A DNA stretch of 8,663 nucleotides from Acidimicrobiia bacterium UBA6912 (GTDB lineage Bacteria > Actinomycetota > Acidimicrobiia > Spongiisociales > UBA5794): assembly GCA_002450985.1 (NCBI GenBank), contig DKBA01000215.1, positions 22,116-30,778 of the forward strand, given 5' to 3'. Positions 1 to 5,415 of the stretch are shown here, piece after piece; position 1 is the first letter of the stretch, and the number at the start of each line of letters is the position of its first letter. Below the pieces are notes generated by a model, which worked only from the letters and a program-made list of their open reading frames with translations, ran no database searches and had not been told where the DNA came from. The translations under genes and the position numbers were made by a program.

Positions 1-25
1 CCCGAAGGGCTTGACTGAGGGGGTT
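1..25. repeat. Edge copy of a dispersed intergenic repeat
   Basis: Bases 1-23 (CCCGAAGGGCTTGACTGAGG and on) match the reverse complement of 5217-5239 at 21 of 23 positions, the differences being T/C and A/G. In the other copy the sequence continues into a G/C-run hairpin. Here that part would lie left of the window, so this is probably a truncated view of the same element in the opposite orientation. Confidence 0.55.
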
Positions 26-61
26 TCTTCGTGCGCGAGGTGGGCAGGGCTACGGCTCAAA

Positions 62-88
62 CCTGCATGAGCCTGCGGCTCATGCAGG
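62..88. repeat. 12-bp perfect inverted repeat (hairpin)
   Basis: CCTGCATGAGCC at 62-73 is the exact reverse complement of GGCTCATGCAGG at 77-88, with a three-base loop TGC. No T-run follows on either strand. It may terminate a gene lying left of the window or be part of a mobile intergenic repeat. Confidence 0.6.
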
Positions 89-124
89 CGTTCGCCTCGC
101 CCCCCTCGCAACGCTCCGCTCTGC

Positions 125-145
125 GATCCCCCCGATGGGGGGATC
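125..145. repeat. 9-bp C-run/G-run hairpin
   Basis: GATCCCCCC at 125-133 pairs perfectly with GGGGGGATC at 137-145 around a GAT loop. Its build (four or more C, short loop, matching G) resembles the hairpins at 5247-5266 and 6870-6889, though the outer bases differ. Confidence 0.55.
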
Positions 146-265
146 ATCCGGAACTCCGCGCGATCGACCAGACCATGGCCGTGGCTCGCGTCACCGATCG
201 CGAATCGAGGTCCAGGTGAATCGGAACACGAGAGCGCCTGCCGGAGCGGCGAGGGAGATGAAGCC

Positions 266-297
266 GGGGGAGGGATCGTCGAGACGATCCCTCCCCC
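266..297. terminator. 15-bp perfect stem-loop, probable terminator
   Basis: GGGGGAGGGATCGTC at 266-280 is the exact reverse complement of 283-297, separated by GA. In RNA this would fold as a 14-bp stem with a CGAG loop. It is the strongest hairpin in the window. No T-tract follows on either strand, as is common for GC-rich actinobacterial terminators. It lies about 255 bp past the polyphosphate kinase stop on the minus strand, or downstream of an unseen plus-strand gene; which one it serves is unknown. Confidence 0.45.
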
Positions 298-360
298 TCG
301 GTTGGGAAAGACCCCGCATCCGAGCAGGACCCAGGGTGCATTGAAACCCGCACCGAGAGG

Positions 361-389
361 ATCACACATGCCGGCAGAGCCGGCGTGAT
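361..389. repeat. Bulged hairpin (ATCAC/GTGAT plus GCCGGC/GCCGGC)
   Basis: ATCAC at 361-365 pairs with GTGAT at 385-389, and GCCGGC at 370-375 pairs with GCCGGC at 379-384 around an AGA loop. An ACAT bulge sits on the 5' side only. A stem interrupted by an asymmetric bulge is more like folded RNA than a plain terminator, but no known RNA family is recognised. Confidence 0.35.
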
Positions 390-552
390 GGCCCCCAGCA
401 GAGGAAACGACCCAAGGCCCTACCGGGCGTCCCCCTGGCTTTCCCTACCTGAGAGTCGTCACCGCGCTGTGGTAGGCAGCCAGAGCTGCACGGTTCCGAC
501 CCTCGGCCACAGGGTGCCGGGACACGCCGCGATTGGCAATGGTGCGGCCGAC

Positions 553-1497
553 TCAGCTTCCCAGCACGCGCAGGATGTCGGTGGGCTCCGGCTCGATCTC
601 GCCCGCCTCGTACACCTCGCGCGCCGACCCCACGATGAGCGGATCGGGCGGTCTCGCCACCGCCGGGTCGCGGTCCGGGTAGGGCAGCTTGTGGAGGATG
701 TACCGCATCGTGTTGAGCCGCGCCCGCTTCTTGTCATCGGAGCGGACCACGGTCCAGGGAGCGTCGGCGGTGTCGGTGTAGAAGAACAGCGCCCGCTTGG
801 CCTCCGTATAGGCGTCCCATTTGACGAGGGACGCCGAGTCGACAGGGCTGAGCTTCCAGTGCTTGAGAGGGTCGGACTCCCGGGAGAGGAACCGGCGCAG
901 CTGCTCTTCGCGGCTCACCGAGAACCAGAACTTGAACAGCCGGATCCCCGACCGGACGAGCATACGTTCCAGGTCGGGCACCTGCCGCATGAACTCCATG
1001 TACTCGTCGGAGGTGCAGAAGCCCATCACCGGCTCGACACCGGCCCGGTTGTAGTACGAACGGTCGAAGAAGACGATCTCACCCTTCGTCGGCAGGTGCC
1101 GGAGGTAGCGCTGGAAATACCACTGGCCCCGCTCGACGTCGTTTGGCTTCTCCAAGGCGACGACCCTCGCCGAGCGAGGGTTGAGGTGCTCGGTGAGGCG
1201 CTTGATCGTGCCGCCCTTCCCTGCGGCGTCCCTGCCCTCGAAGATCATCACGATCCGCTCGCCTTCGAGACGCACCCACGCCTGCATCTTGAGCAGCTCG
1301 ATCTGGAGCAGGGCCTTCTCCGCCTCGTACACCTTGCGGCGCATCTTGATGCGATACGGGTAGCGCTCGGTGATGATGTGCTTGCGGGGCGTGCTGCGCA
1401 CCCGCTCGACGAGATCGAGCGGAATGTCGGCAACGTCGAGCTCGATCGTCGAGGACGGCCAGCCCTCATCGGACATACGGGGAAGCGGCTCACTCAT
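553..1497 (-). CDS. ppk2: Polyphosphate kinase 2 (PPK2) family protein
   Basis: This is a 314-residue cytosolic kinase of the PPK2 family, which transfers phosphate between inorganic polyphosphate and nucleotides, typically making ATP or GTP from the diphosphate. Visible motifs are the Walker A loop GRDAAGKGGT (88-97), the Walker B stretch IVFFDRSYYNR (141-151, with Asp145 and Arg146), the conserved WYFQRYLRHLP (126-136), and the lid segment RESDPLKHWKLSPVD (206-220). The length and single kinase domain fit the one-domain class I form, which mainly phosphorylates nucleoside diphosphates; the class is inferred. The first ATG is preferred over Met8 because a TAGATT box ends 7 nt upstream, suggesting leaderless transcription. 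The gene follows nfo in the same direction after a 74-bp gap that holds this promoter and a small hairpin, so it is probably transcribed separately. The residues look intact. Confidence 0.95.
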   Translation of the reverse strand: MSEPLPRMSDEGWPSSTIELDVADIPLDLVERVRSTPRKHIITERYPYRIKMRRKVYEAEKALLQIELLKMQAWVRLEGERIVMIFEGRDAAGKGGTIKRLTEHLNPRSARVVALEKPNDVERGQWYFQRYLRHLPTKGEIVFFDRSYYNRAGVEPVMGFCTSDEYMEFMRQVPDLERMLVRSGIRLFKFWFSVSREEQLRRFLSRESDPLKHWKLSPVDSASLVKWDAYTEAKRALFFYTDTADAPWTVVRSDDKKRARLNTMRYILHKLPYPDRDPAVARPPDPLIVGSAREVYEAGEIEPEPTDILRVLGS

Positions 1498-1504
1498 GAC
1501 GTCG

Positions 1505-1510
1505 AATCTA
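1505..1510 (-). promoter_or_regulatory. -10 box of a probable leaderless promoter for ppk2
   Basis: The minus strand reads TAGATT, then 7 nt (CGACGTC), then ATG. TANNNT ending 7-8 nt before the start codon, with no Shine-Dalgarno sequence between, is the usual arrangement for leaderless genes in Actinomycetota. No clear -35 box is seen. Confidence 0.5.
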
Positions 1511-1525
1511 GCGGGCTGCCCGTGG

Positions 1526-1540
1526 TGCGCCCAGGGCGCA
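1526..1540 (-). terminator. Short palindromic hairpin after nfo
   Basis: TGCGCC (1526-1531) pairs with GGCGCA (1535-1540) around CAG. It lies about 30 nt past the nfo stop and before the ppk2 promoter box, a fitting place for a terminator. There is no T-tract, so the call is weak. Confidence 0.25.
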
Positions 1541-1571
1541 GACCGCCGCGGGCGTCCGATGTCCGCCGTCC

Positions 1572-2336
1572 TCAGCCGAGACGCTCGCGCAACCAGGCGA
1601 TGTCGGCGGCGTGCTCAGCCGCCTCCCCGGGGGTCTCGACGACGACCGGAGCCGCCGCGGCGCGCACGACCCCGACGAGCAGGTCCTCGGGGATCTCGCC
1701 CTGCCCGAGGTTGGCGTGCCGGTCGCGCCGGCTGTCCGCCTCGTCGCGCGAGTCGTTGCAGTGCACGAGATCGACGCCCCCCACCAGGCCACGGATGACG
1801 TCCACCGCCGTCGCCAGGTCCTCGCCGCCTGCCCACAAGTGGCATGTGTCGAGGCACACCCCGACGTTCCGGTCGCCGATCGCCTCCCACAGCGGCCCGT
1901 AGTTCGCGACCGTGCGCACCACGGCGTTGCCACCGCCTGCGGTGTTCTCGACGAGGATCGGCACCGCCGATTCGAACGACTCGAGCGCCTTGCACCAGCG
2001 CTCGAAGCCGACCTCCACCTCCTCGTCGTCGCCGACGTGGCCGCCGTGCACGATGAGGCCGGCGGCACCGATCGCCGCGGCGGCATCCGCGGCGTCGGCG
2101 AGCGTCTTGCGGCTCGGGATGCGGATGCGGTTGTTGGGAGAGGCGAGGTTCATGAGGTAGGGGGCGTGCACGTAGATCGGCAGGCCCGACGCCCGCAGCT
2201 GCTCGGCGTCGGCACGCGGTGCGGGCTTCTTCCACGACTGCGGGTTGGAGAGGAAGATCTGGACGAGATCGGCGCCGCGGGACGCCGCCTCGGCGATCGG
2301 GTCCTTGTTGCCGGTATGGGCTCCGATGAGGGCCAC
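1572..2336 (-). CDS. nfo: Endonuclease IV (deoxyribonuclease IV, AP endonuclease)
   Basis: This 254-residue TIM-barrel metalloenzyme cuts DNA 5' to abasic sites during base-excision repair. All nine zinc ligands of the E. coli Nfo family can be placed: His57 in YVHAPY, His97 in LIVHGGH, Glu130 in VENTAGGG, Asp163 and His166 in CLDTCH, His192 in VHCNDS, Asp205 and His207 in DRHANLG, and Glu234 in VVVETPG. It should therefore be active. The protein is somewhat shorter than E. coli Nfo. The start is GTG, directly after the TGA of the upstream membrane-protein gene. A strong GAGGAGG lies 5 nt before it, inside the last codons of that gene, so the two are translationally coupled. It is the last gene of the pyrE operon. 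Confidence 0.95.
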   Translation of the reverse strand: MALIGAHTGNKDPIAEAASRGADLVQIFLSNPQSWKKPAPRADAEQLRASGLPIYVHAPYLMNLASPNNRIRIPSRKTLADAADAAAAIGAAGLIVHGGHVGDDEEVEVGFERWCKALESFESAVPILVENTAGGGNAVVRTVANYGPLWEAIGDRNVGVCLDTCHLWAGGEDLATAVDVIRGLVGGVDLVHCNDSRDEADSRRDRHANLGQGEIPEDLLVGVVRAAAAPVVVETPGEAAEHAADIAWLRERLG

Positions 2337-2924
2337 TCAAGCCTCCTCTGCCTCGAGCGGCGTCGGGTGGCGCCGCCACGCCTCGAGCGCAAGGTCGACA
2401 CGCGTGGCGACATCCTCGGGTCGCCGGTTCCACGAGTCGGCGTCGACGACGAGGGTGTTGCCGTCCCACTCCGCACCCCACAGCGATTCCGGGTAGTCGG
2501 CTGCGGACATCACGTGGATGAGCAGCACCCGCGGCGGCACCACTTCGTCGTCCCCGTCTGCGGCAGAGTGCACCCAGGTGATCTCGTCGTACGGAATCGT
2601 CAAGAAACTCTGCGGACCGGCGACCCGCACGCGCAGCGCATCCGAGCGGACCTCGAGCACGGGACGCCGTAGTACGAAAGACGCCGCCGAACCGGCCATG
2701 ACGGTCCCACCGATCACCATGAGGCTCCACCCCCACGTGAGGTCGCTTCGCCGCTGGTTCTGCCCGCGCGTCGTGAGCGCACCGGTGGTCGGGTCGGTCT
2801 CCGGCGACCCGGAGACGACGTGGGCGGCCACCACGTCGACGGCCGCCAGCACCAGCAAGGCGCCGGCGACAAAGACGAGGAAGGTGCGCAGCAGCGACCG
2901 GTAGACGCGCAGGTCCCCGTTCAT
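2337..2924 (-). CDS. Two-helix membrane protein with cytosolic PH-like C-terminal region
   Basis: This 195-residue protein is of unknown function. Two hydrophobic segments, about residues 12-37 and 62-85, are separated by a polar loop (38-61) and followed by a soluble region. In that region, alternating strands around LEVRSDALRVRV (90-101) and LTIPYDEITWVHS (108-120) resemble the small bacterial PH-like (YdbS/YdbT-type) domains that follow paired helices; this assignment is tentative. The start ATG overlaps the pyrE stop by four bases (ATGA), which fixes it, and a longer open frame upstream is only a shadow of pyrE. The final codons carry the nfo ribosome-binding site. Its place between a pyrimidine enzyme and a repair enzyme gives no clear clue to function. 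Confidence 0.82.
   Translation of the reverse strand: MNGDLRVYRSLLRTFLVFVAGALLVLAAVDVVAAHVVSGSPETDPTTGALTTRGQNQRRSDLTWGWSLMVIGGTVMAGSAASFVLRRPVLEVRSDALRVRVAGPQSFLTIPYDEITWVHSAADGDDEVVPPRVLLIHVMSAADYPESLWGAEWDGNTLVVDADSWNRRPEDVATRVDLALEAWRRHPTPLEAEEA
2342..2348 (-). promoter_or_regulatory. Shine-Dalgarno site deciding the nfo GTG start
   Basis: The minus strand reads GAGGAGG-CTTGA-GTG. The site lies within the final Glu-Glu-Ala codons and stop of the upstream gene, so ribosomes finishing that gene can start nfo directly. It supports the GTG at 2336. Confidence 0.7.
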
Positions 2925-3454
2925 GCCACCCCCAGATCCGCCGGCGTGACCACGACCGCGTAGTCGATCCCAACCGATGCGAGCTTCGCCGCCACGGCGC
3001 CGCCGCTGCGATCGACGAGGGCGATCGCCGCCACGACCTCGATCCCGGCGTCGCGCAGCACGGCGATCGCCTCGAGCATGGCGGCGCCGGTGGTGGTCGT
3101 GTCCTCCACGACGCACACCACGTCCTCGAGACCGACGGGGCCGACGATACGGCCCCCGGTGCCGTGGCCCTTCGCCTCCTTGCGGATCGAGAAGGCGCGG
3201 ATGGGCGGATGGGCGGCCATCGCCGTGGCGATCGCAATCGGGTCGGCGCCCATCGTCAGCCCGCCGACGGCGGTGACGCCGCCGGGCAGCAGGGCGGCGA
3301 CGGCCGACCCGACGAGGGCGGCTCCAGCACCGTCGTACGTCGTCTGCCGGGCGTCGATGTACCACGACGACACCTCGCCGGAACGCAGCGTGAACGGCCC
3401 GTCCGTGCGAACGGCATGGCTGCGGAGATGTGCGATCAAGGCGGCACGGTCCAT
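2921..3454 (-). CDS. pyrE: Orotate phosphoribosyltransferase
   Basis: This 177-residue enzyme of de novo pyrimidine synthesis joins orotate to PRPP to give orotidine 5'-monophosphate, in the cytosol. The PRPP-binding motif VVCVVEDTTTTGA is at 112-124. The mobile catalytic loop RKEAKGHG (91-98) carries the conserved Lys, and GLTMGADPIA (65-74) is the preceding family motif. The N-terminal segment FTLRSGEVSSWYIDAR (21-36) is also typical. The length is normal for the short bacterial form. The start is supported by a TACCCT box ending 8 nt upstream, again pointing to a leaderless transcript. It heads an operon with the membrane protein and nfo and is divergent from the methyltransferase across a 107-bp gap. 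The second half of the PRPP motif is EDTTTTG where EDVITTG is common, a conservative change. Confidence 0.95.
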   Translation of the reverse strand: MDRAALIAHLRSHAVRTDGPFTLRSGEVSSWYIDARQTTYDGAGAALVGSAVAALLPGGVTAVGGLTMGADPIAIATAMAAHPPIRAFSIRKEAKGHGTGGRIVGPVGLEDVVCVVEDTTTTGAAMLEAIAVLRDAGIEVVAAIALVDRSGGAVAAKLASVGIDYAVVVTPADLGVA

Positions 3455-3462
3455 CGCCGGGC

Positions 3463-3468
3463 AGGGTA
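3463..3468 (-). promoter_or_regulatory. -10 box of a probable leaderless promoter for the pyrE operon
   Basis: The minus strand reads CGGGTACCCT, 8 nt, then ATG. The TACCCT hexamer fits TANNNT. The same ten bases at the same distance precede the histidine phosphatase gene on the other strand. No Shine-Dalgarno sequence is present. Confidence 0.5.
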
Positions 3469-3497
3469 CCCGACGCCGCCGACATGACCCGAGGAGA

Positions 3498-3509
3498 GGC
3501 GGTACCGCC
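3498..3509. promoter_or_regulatory. 12-bp perfect palindrome in the divergent promoter region
   Basis: GGCGGTACCGCC is a perfect dyad between the pyrE start (3454) and the methyltransferase start (3562), about 30-40 bp upstream of the pyrE -10 box and about 40 bp upstream of the methyltransferase -10 box. The location suits an operator acting on both genes, but no known regulator site is recognised. In GC-rich DNA such a dyad can also arise by chance. Confidence 0.3.
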
Positions 3510-3548
3510 GAGGCGGGAATCGGGCTTCCGCCGGGCTCATCCCGGACG

Positions 3549-3554
3549 TAGGTT
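3549..3554 (+). promoter_or_regulatory. -10 box of a probable leaderless promoter for the methyltransferase
   Basis: TAGGTT, then 7 nt (TCGGGTC), then GTG. There is no Shine-Dalgarno sequence in the interval and no clear -35 box. Confidence 0.45.
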
Positions 3555-3561
3555 TCGGGTC

Positions 3562-4323
3562 GTGAGCTTCACCGTCGACGCCAGCGCATACGACCGGTTC
3601 ATGGGGCGGTACTCGAGACCCCTTGCCCCGCAACTCGCCGATCTCGCAGGGATCGGCCCGGGCCGTCGGGTCCTCGATGTCGGGTCCGGCTCGGGAGCCT
3701 TGACGTCCGAGCTGGTCGGCCGAGTCGGCATCGCCGCCGTGTCGGCGGTGGACCCGTCCGCATCGCTGGCCGCCGGTCTCCGGGAACGCTTCCCGCAGCT
3801 CGACGTGCGGGTGGCGCCCGCCGAGGACCTCCCTTTCCCCGACGACACCTTCGATGCGGCGCTCGCCCAGTTGGTCGTCCACTTCATGACGGATCCTGTG
3901 GCAGGACTGCGCGAGATGGCCCGCACCACCCGCCGCCACGGCGTCATCGCCGCCAGTGTGTGGGATCACGCCGGAGGCGGCGGCCCGCTCACCGTGTTCT
4001 GGGACGCCGCGAGGCAGCTCGTCCCCGGGGTGCACGACGAGTCGGAGCTGGCGGGCACCCGGAAGGGCCACCTCGGTGAGCTGTGCCGCGCCGCCGGCCT
4101 CGCCGACATCGAAGAGACCGTCATGTCCGTCTCGGTCACCCATCCGACCTTCGAGGAGTGGTGGGAGCCCTTCACCCTCGGCGTCGGACCGGCAGGCGCC
4201 TACACCGTCGGCTTGGACGCAGATGCGCGAGCTGCGCTCCGTGACCTGTGCCGCGATCTGCAGCCCGACCCACCGTTCATGGTGACGGCCCGCGCCTGGG
4301 CCGTGGCGGCGACCGTCCCCTGA
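3562..4323 (+). CDS. Class I SAM-dependent methyltransferase
   Basis: This 253-residue protein is a Rossmann-fold methyltransferase of the large UbiE/Methyltransf_11 type; its substrate cannot be told from the sequence. The SAM-binding glycine loop VLDVGSGSGALT is at 37-48. The acidic residue at the end of strand two is Asp64 (in VDPSASL). The AEDLPFPDDTFDAA segment (87-100) is the usual post-motif region just before strand four. The opening YDRFMGRYSRPLA (10-22) is common in small-molecule methyltransferases of this group. The open frame extends 44 codons upstream, but that part is low-complexity Arg/Pro sequence crossing the pyrE promoter. The GTG at 3562 is preferred because the family homology starts there and TAGGTT ends 7 nt before it. 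It lies divergent to pyrE and 98 bp upstream of the phosphatase gene on the same strand. Confidence 0.88.
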   Translation: MSFTVDASAYDRFMGRYSRPLAPQLADLAGIGPGRRVLDVGSGSGALTSELVGRVGIAAVSAVDPSASLAAGLRERFPQLDVRVAPAEDLPFPDDTFDAALAQLVVHFMTDPVAGLREMARTTRRHGVIAASVWDHAGGGGPLTVFWDAARQLVPGVHDESELAGTRKGHLGELCRAAGLADIEETVMSVSVTHPTFEEWWEPFTLGVGPAGAYTVGLDADARAALRDLCRDLQPDPPFMVTARAWAVAATVP

Positions 4324-4407
4324 CCCGGGCCTTGCCGGCGCGACGGGAGCCGGCGGAACCTCCCGCCCGGTTCGATGCTCGCCGCCCGGCACCTCATCCC
4401 TTCCGGG

Positions 4408-4413
4408 TACCCT
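4408..4413 (+). promoter_or_regulatory. -10 box of a probable leaderless promoter for the phosphatase gene
   Basis: The plus strand reads CGGGTACCCT (4404-4413), 8 nt, then GTG at 4422. The sequence and spacing repeat those before pyrE exactly. No Shine-Dalgarno sequence is seen. It supports the GTG at 4422 over the in-frame GTG at 4431. Confidence 0.5.
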
Positions 4414-4421
4414 TGCGTCCC

Positions 4422-5108
4422 GTGGAGCTCGTGTTCATCCGTCACGGCCAGCCGCAGTGGAGCGTGGACGGGCTGAGCCAGCCCGATCCGGTGCTCACCC
4501 CGCGCGGCCACGACCAGGCGCGCCTGGCTGCCGACCGGTTGCGGGCGGCGGCACGACCCGTCACGGAGATCCTCGTCTCGCCCGCGCAACGTTCGCAGGA
4601 GACGGCGGCGCCCCTGGTGGCCGCCACCGGTCTCGCCCCCGTCACCATCGACGATCTCGCCGAGCTGCGCATGCCCGACTGGGACGGGCAGCCCGAGGAG
4701 ACCGTGCAGCGGATCTTCAGCGAGGCCCGCAACCGGCCGCCCGAGGAGTGGTGGGAGGGCATCAGCGGGGGCGAGAGCTTCCGGGCCTTCCACAACCGGG
4801 TCACCACCGCCCTGCGCAAGATCCTGGCCGATCGTGGGATCACCCCCGATGTGGGGAGGCGACCTCACCTGTGGGACCACGCAGGTGGCCACGAGCGAAT
4901 CGCCATCGTCGCCCATGCCGGCACCAACGCCGTTGCGCTCGGGTTCCTCCTCGGCGTCGAGCCGACACCCTGGGAATGGGAACGGTTCATCCTGGCCCAC
5001 GCCTCCTTCGCCCGGATCCGCGCCATCCCCCTCGCCGGCGCCCACGTCTTCAGCCTGCGCACCTTCAACGACCAGGAGCACCTCCCCCACGACCTGCGGT
5101 CGCGCTGA
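4422..5108 (+). CDS. Histidine phosphatase family protein (phosphoglycerate-mutase-like)
   Basis: This 228-residue protein belongs to the branch of the histidine phosphatase superfamily that includes phosphoglycerate mutases and many small-molecule phosphatases. The phospho-accepting His8 lies in the opening VFIRHGQ (4-10, with Arg7). Arg57 is in SPAQRSQET (53-61), the catalytic acid is probably Glu82 in AELRM, and the second active-site His165 is in IAIVAHAGTN (160-169). The substrate is unknown. Residues 143-158, just before the second His motif, form a charged His/Arg/Gly-rich stretch (RRPHLWDHAGGHER) that looks like an extended loop. The start GTG is followed at once by the family's first strand, and a CGGGTACCCT box sits 8 nt upstream. 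The longer upstream frame overlaps the methyltransferase and is discounted. It may be its own transcript. Confidence 0.88.
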   Translation: MELVFIRHGQPQWSVDGLSQPDPVLTPRGHDQARLAADRLRAAARPVTEILVSPAQRSQETAAPLVAATGLAPVTIDDLAELRMPDWDGQPEETVQRIFSEARNRPPEEWWEGISGGESFRAFHNRVTTALRKILADRGITPDVGRRPHLWDHAGGHERIAIVAHAGTNAVALGFLLGVEPTPWEWERFILAHASFARIRAIPLAGAHVFSLRTFNDQEHLPHDLRSR

Positions 5109-5117
5109 GACGCCAGG

Positions 5118-5166
5118 GCAGACCGCAGACGGCAGACGGCAGACCGCAGACCGCAGACCGCGCACC
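5118..5166 (+). repeat. Heptanucleotide tandem repeat, array A
   Basis: Six contiguous copies of a seven-base unit, GCAGACC or GCAGACG (order C, G, G, C, C, C at the last base), occupy 5118-5159. A degenerate copy GCGCACC follows at 5160-5166. The array begins 10 nt after the phosphatase stop. On the minus strand a long open frame reads through it, which is an artefact of the repeat having no stops. Confidence 0.9.
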
Positions 5167-5209
5167 TGGGTCGTGAAGCCGCGTCCGGTCGTGTCGGGCG
5201 GTTGCGGGG

Positions 5210-5269
5210 GAGACACCCCCCCCAGTCGAGCCCTTCGGGCTCGCCAGCTCCCCCTGGAGGGGGAGCCAT
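5210..5269 (+). repeat. Dispersed GACACCCC/G-run hairpin repeat, copy 1
   Basis: The element starts at GACACCCC and continues CAGTCG, a GAGCCC-TTC-GGGCTC hairpin (5228-5242), then GCTCCCCC-TGGA-GGGGGAGC (5247-5266) and CAT. The same order of parts recurs at 6842-6891 (GACACCCC, CAGCGCGG, G/C palindrome, GGCTCCCC-CGAA-GGGGAGCC, AT). The inner part (5217-5239) also matches bases 1-23 inverted. The hairpins could act as a terminator for the phosphatase gene. Confidence 0.6.
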
Positions 5270-5310
5270 TCAGAGTGCACCGCAACGCGATCAGTGGATC
5301 GAGGTCGAAT

Positions 5311-5346
5311 GGAGGGACTCCCGAAAGCGAGCGAAGCGAGCCCTCC
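5311..5346. terminator. Bulged GC-rich hairpin downstream of the GH18 gene
   Basis: GGAGGG-A-CTC (5311-5320) pairs with GAG-CCCTCC (5338-5346), nine pairs with one bulged A, closing an Ala/Gly-codon-like loop rich in GCGAGCGAAGC. It lies about 70 nt past the GH18 stop on the minus strand. No T-run follows, so a terminator role is only plausible. Confidence 0.3.
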
Positions 5347-5350
5347 GAAG

Positions 5351-5378
5351 TCTGACGTCTGACATCTGACATCTGGAA
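5351..5378 (+). repeat. Heptanucleotide tandem repeat, array B
   Basis: TCTGACG, TCTGACA, TCTGACA and a degenerate TCTGGAA lie end to end at 5351-5378. Read on the minus strand and rotated, the unit is CAGAYGT, close to array A's CAGACSG. The two arrays therefore look like inverted relatives flanking the hairpin repeat. Confidence 0.75.
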
Positions 5379-5415
5379 GCGAGGCCACAGGCCGAGCGAT
5401 CTGCAGCCGAGCGAT

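Larger units (their letters stand above)
1..552. other. Gene-free region with several hairpins
   Basis: I see no convincing gene here. The short open frames have compositions typical of GC-rich noise (Arg/Ser/Pro rich) and no recognisable motif. The stretch starts with one end of a repeat that recurs inverted near 5217-5239. It holds strong inverted repeats at 62-88, 125-145, 266-297 and 361-389, plus weaker stems at 335-354 (GGTGC/GCACC) and 476-489 (GCAGC/GCTGC). It lies downstream of the polyphosphate kinase gene (minus strand), so part of it may be that gene's 3' untranslated region. I checked by eye for tRNA, SRP RNA, RNase P RNA and common riboswitch cores and found no match. A structured RNA is possible but unproven. 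Confidence 0.6.
5109..5415. other. Gene-free repeat island between converging genes
   Basis: These 307 bp separate the stops of the phosphatase gene (plus) and the GH18 gene (minus). No coding frame is supported. The region holds, in order, a seven-base tandem array, a GACACCCC... repeat with two GC-rich hairpins, a further bulged hairpin, and a second seven-base tandem array. The components are listed separately. The hairpins could end transcription from both sides. Confidence 0.75.

Noticed and set aside
340..347. ATTGAAAC, the typical 3' end of many CRISPR repeats
   Set aside because: It occurs once in the non-coding stretch, with no second repeat or regular spacing and no cas gene nearby.
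31..365. Small open frames on both strands in the left region
   Set aside because: They overlap hairpins and one another, have no family resemblance, and show the residue bias of chance GC-rich frames.
301..552. Possible riboswitch or housekeeping RNA (a glycine-like CTCTCAGG string on the minus strand, a fluoride-like GATGG on the plus)
   Set aside because: Only short strings match; the partner stems and conserved loops of the glycine, fluoride, c-di-AMP, c-di-GMP, cobalamin, SRP and RNase P RNAs are missing.
385..1902. A 505-codon open frame on the plus strand, antisense to ppk2 and the end of nfo
   Set aside because: It lies opposite two well-supported enzymes and its residues (His/Arg/Pro/Leu rich) carry no motif. 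Long antisense frames are expected in GC-rich DNA, where the reverse frame rarely meets stops.
1615..3237. A 540-codon minus-strand frame across nfo, the membrane protein and pyrE
   Set aside because: It is out of frame with three recognisable proteins on the same strand and is almost entirely Arg/Ala/Gly/Pro, the signature of a shadow frame.
3430..3561. N-terminal extension of the methyltransferase from the upstream ATG
   Set aside because: It would overlap the pyrE start, is low-complexity Arg/Pro sequence, and leaves the well-placed TAGGTT box and GTG start unexplained.
4248..4421. N-terminal extension of the histidine phosphatase into the methyltransferase gene
   Set aside because: The family always begins just before the RHG motif; the added 58 residues are Arg/Pro-rich read-through in another frame of the upstream gene.
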